The position numbers and the translations under genes were made by a program. Shown here in pieces: positions 37,202-38,486 of a stretch of 38,486 nt of DNA. The notes under the pieces were generated by a model. It saw only the letters and a program-made list of their open reading frames with translations. It was not told where the DNA came from and made no database searches. The stretch comes from Candidatus Doudnabacteria bacterium. GTDB taxonomy: Bacteria > Patescibacteriota > Doudnabacteria > UBA920. The DNA lies in contig JAHFJI010000003.1 of the NCBI GenBank assembly GCA_023245955.1, positions 1-38,486 of the forward strand. The letters run 5' to 3'. Within the stretch, counting starts at the first letter, position 1. Every line of letters begins with the position of its first letter.

Positions 37202-37547
37202 TTACTGGTATTTATTCATAATCTCTTTTTTAGGCTTGGGTGCAGGTAGAGCCTTGGTAGTTACGCGAACAAGTTCGTACACCAACTTCTGGTCTTCTAA
37301 CATGTCCCCCGCTTATGTGCATAGGCGGTTTAGCTCCCGGGTACGGAAATCCCTCTTGGTACTGCTTGCCTATAAACTGCTTGCCCGGCTCGGTAACTTT
37401 TACAAATAACTCATCGTCGCAGACCAAAGCCACCACCTTGTCCTGGCAGTACACTGCGTACTCTCCAAACATCTTCCTTGCTCGCACGTCCCGCACCCCA
37501 CTGAGTTGGTCCAATATGTACTCAATTGTAGATTCTTTAGTTGCCAT
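37202..37547 (-). pseudogene. TfoX N-terminal domain gene broken by a frameshift in a G-run
   Basis: The first 80 codons (MATKESTIEYILDQLSGVRD, ARKMFGEYAVYCQDKVVALVCDDELFVK, PGAKPPMHIS) are a TfoX N-terminal domain. After GGGGG (37306-37310 on the plus strand as CCCCC) the frame is lost, and the proper tail DMLEDQKLVYELVRVTTKAL continues in the next frame to a stop at 37202. One extra G explains it. Such a run may slip during replication or be a sequencing error. TfoX domains are linked to competence control. Confidence 0.75.
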
Positions 37548-37565
37548 GGTAATGCGCGCTCTTTA

Positions 37566-38180
37566 CTATAGTTTTTTCTCTCTACCCCACAGCTTGTGAA
37601 CAAAAAAGAACGCAGCTATTGCGCAGAGAGCGCCAAGGGTATCTGCCAGCATGTCTTTTTGCGCATCCCAGATGTCCCCCTGACTACCCAAGTACGCTGC
37701 ACCCGCTTCCGGTGCCGCACCTGCCGCATATACCCACTCCACCAACTCGTAAGCCATAGCAATAGTGGCTATAACAAATACCGGGTAGGTAAACAACAAA
37801 AACTAGTTAGCCACCAACTTCCGCAGGTACAGCCATTCCGCTATGGCAAACGCGTAAAAGCCCACACTAAAGTGTGCCATCCGGTCAAAGTGGTTTCGGG
37901 CAAAGTGAAACGTGTCGGTTACCCAACCAAACGGCACCAGGGCGAACGTATAATGTCCGCCGATAGTGTGGAGGTATATAAGCACGAACATCAGTGCGTA
38001 AGCAAAATTAGAAAACCGCACTCTACGCCAATATAAAAGCAAAATTGCGCCTAAAATAATCCAGACTGTTAAGTTCTCCGCAAACCAGGTTCCCCGCTCC
38101 ACAGGGTTCACCGCCAACACCGTAAACAAAACCGCATACGTCCCCACCAGCCACCACAAAACATTTGATTTTTCTTTCAT
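37566..38180 (-). pseudogene. DUF2238 (YjdF-like) membrane protein interrupted by an in-frame TAG
   Basis: The first part (125 codons) has TFAENLTVWIILGAILLLY-like membrane segments, HTIGGHYTFALVPFGW and RNHFDRMAHFSVGFYAFAIAEWL; the second continues in the same frame after TAG (37803-37805) with FLLFTYPVFVIATIAMAYELVEWVYAA and GSQGDIWDAQKDMLADTLGAL. All are DUF2238 hallmarks, and together they give the family length of about 200. A single base change in a Trp, Tyr or Gln codon would create the TAG. Confidence 0.78.
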
Positions 38181-38291
38181 ACTTATATTTTACTACTTCC
38201 AATGTGTCAAAGGAAATCTTTGACACGAACATTTTATTTTGTGAATTATGTATTATTACATGCTAAAAGGGTAACCCTTTTTGGGTACAAT

Positions 38292-38465
38292 ATGCCACTA
38301 CTATACCCAAACCAAAACAAAAAAGCCAACGGGCAACCGCCCAGTGGCTTCTTTTACAAAACAAACGTGCCGAAGGTGACCATTTGCATAGTGATAGTCC
38401 TCTGTCTTGCCTTTATTTCTTTTCTGTATGTGCCAAGCAAGACGAATACCCCAAACGCTAACTAA
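38292..38465 (+). CDS. Small single-span membrane protein
   Basis: 57 residues from the ATG at 38292: a polar N-terminus MPLLYPNQNKKANGQPPSGF, one membrane segment VTICIVIVLCLAFISFLYV and a short polar end. TACAAT lies directly before the ATG, in line with the leaderless habit of this genome. A hairpin AAAAGGGT/ACCCTTTT precedes it. No family recognised; could also be a chance frame. Confidence 0.4.
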   Translation: MPLLYPNQNKKANGQPPSGFFYKTNVPKVTICIVIVLCLAFISFLYVPSKTNTPNAN

Positions 38466-38486
38466 AAGTCCTACCAAAAGTCCACG

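Noticed and set aside
33418-37805. Alternative genetic code explaining the in-frame stops
   Set aside because: TAA, TAG and TGA all end intact genes in this window, so none is reassigned.

Overview
The window looks like a chromosome segment from a member of the Candidate Phyla Radiation (Patescibacteria). Supporting signs are compact genes, many promoters whose TATAAT box sits only a few bases before the ATG (leaderless transcripts), an EF-P lacking the usual Lys-34 loop, a double-length ThyX, DUF5666/DUF5667 proteins with an ECF sigma factor, and small RHH/excisionase/serine-recombinase cassettes. TGA ends several genes (HIT, ECF sigma, ArsR), so the code is standard and Gracilibacteria/Absconditabacteria are unlikely. 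I cannot resolve the lineage further.

Left part (1-10.6 kb): the 3' end of trpS and a convergent HAD phosphatase, then an integrative element of about 7.4 kb inserted into the 5' codons of ychF. The original ychF promoter and first codons remain at 1519-1576. The element carries a PPOX/HIT pair, an OLD-like AAA-TOPRIM ATPase (a defence candidate), several orphan genes, two strongly structured non-coding stretches (about 4775-4938 and 6401-6849), an RHH protein, an excisionase-like HTH protein and a large serine recombinase. The recombinase 3' end is read out of frame through the P-loop codons of ychF, and the element gives ychF a new start. A second, decayed copy of the ychF 3' end lies downstream at 10575-10619.

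Middle (10.7-25.8 kb): two GC-richer membrane genes, then rpsF-ssb-rpsR-efp with a long ACGAAT-type palindrome in each spacer. Next come two thioredoxin-reductase-type flavoproteins flanking an RsmC-like methyltransferase that carries an in-frame palindromic repeat, and an HtrA protease. An ECF sigma/anti-sigma pair stands divergent from a DUF5666 secreted protein, and both promoters share TGwAAC-N16-CGATrT. After this are RlmI-like and TrhO RNA-modification enzymes, a GIY-YIG protein, a RelE/Phd-type toxin-antitoxin pair, a SWIM protein, a lysozyme-like membrane protein and tRNA-Glu.

Right part (25.8-38.5 kb): a threonine-synthase-like PLP enzyme; an ArsR gene bracketed by GTGGACAATTCGCGC-type palindromes with broken genes on both sides; a YgjP protease; a dTTP-supply cluster dcd-dut-tmk-thyX (dCTP to dTDP); then small housekeeping and stress genes. 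A second ArsR gene has a 30-bp palindrome at each end and precedes a rhodanese. Genes in this third show decay: in-frame stops in msrA and a DUF2238 gene, single-base frameshifts in tfoX and a membrane protein, and a truncated AEC transporter.
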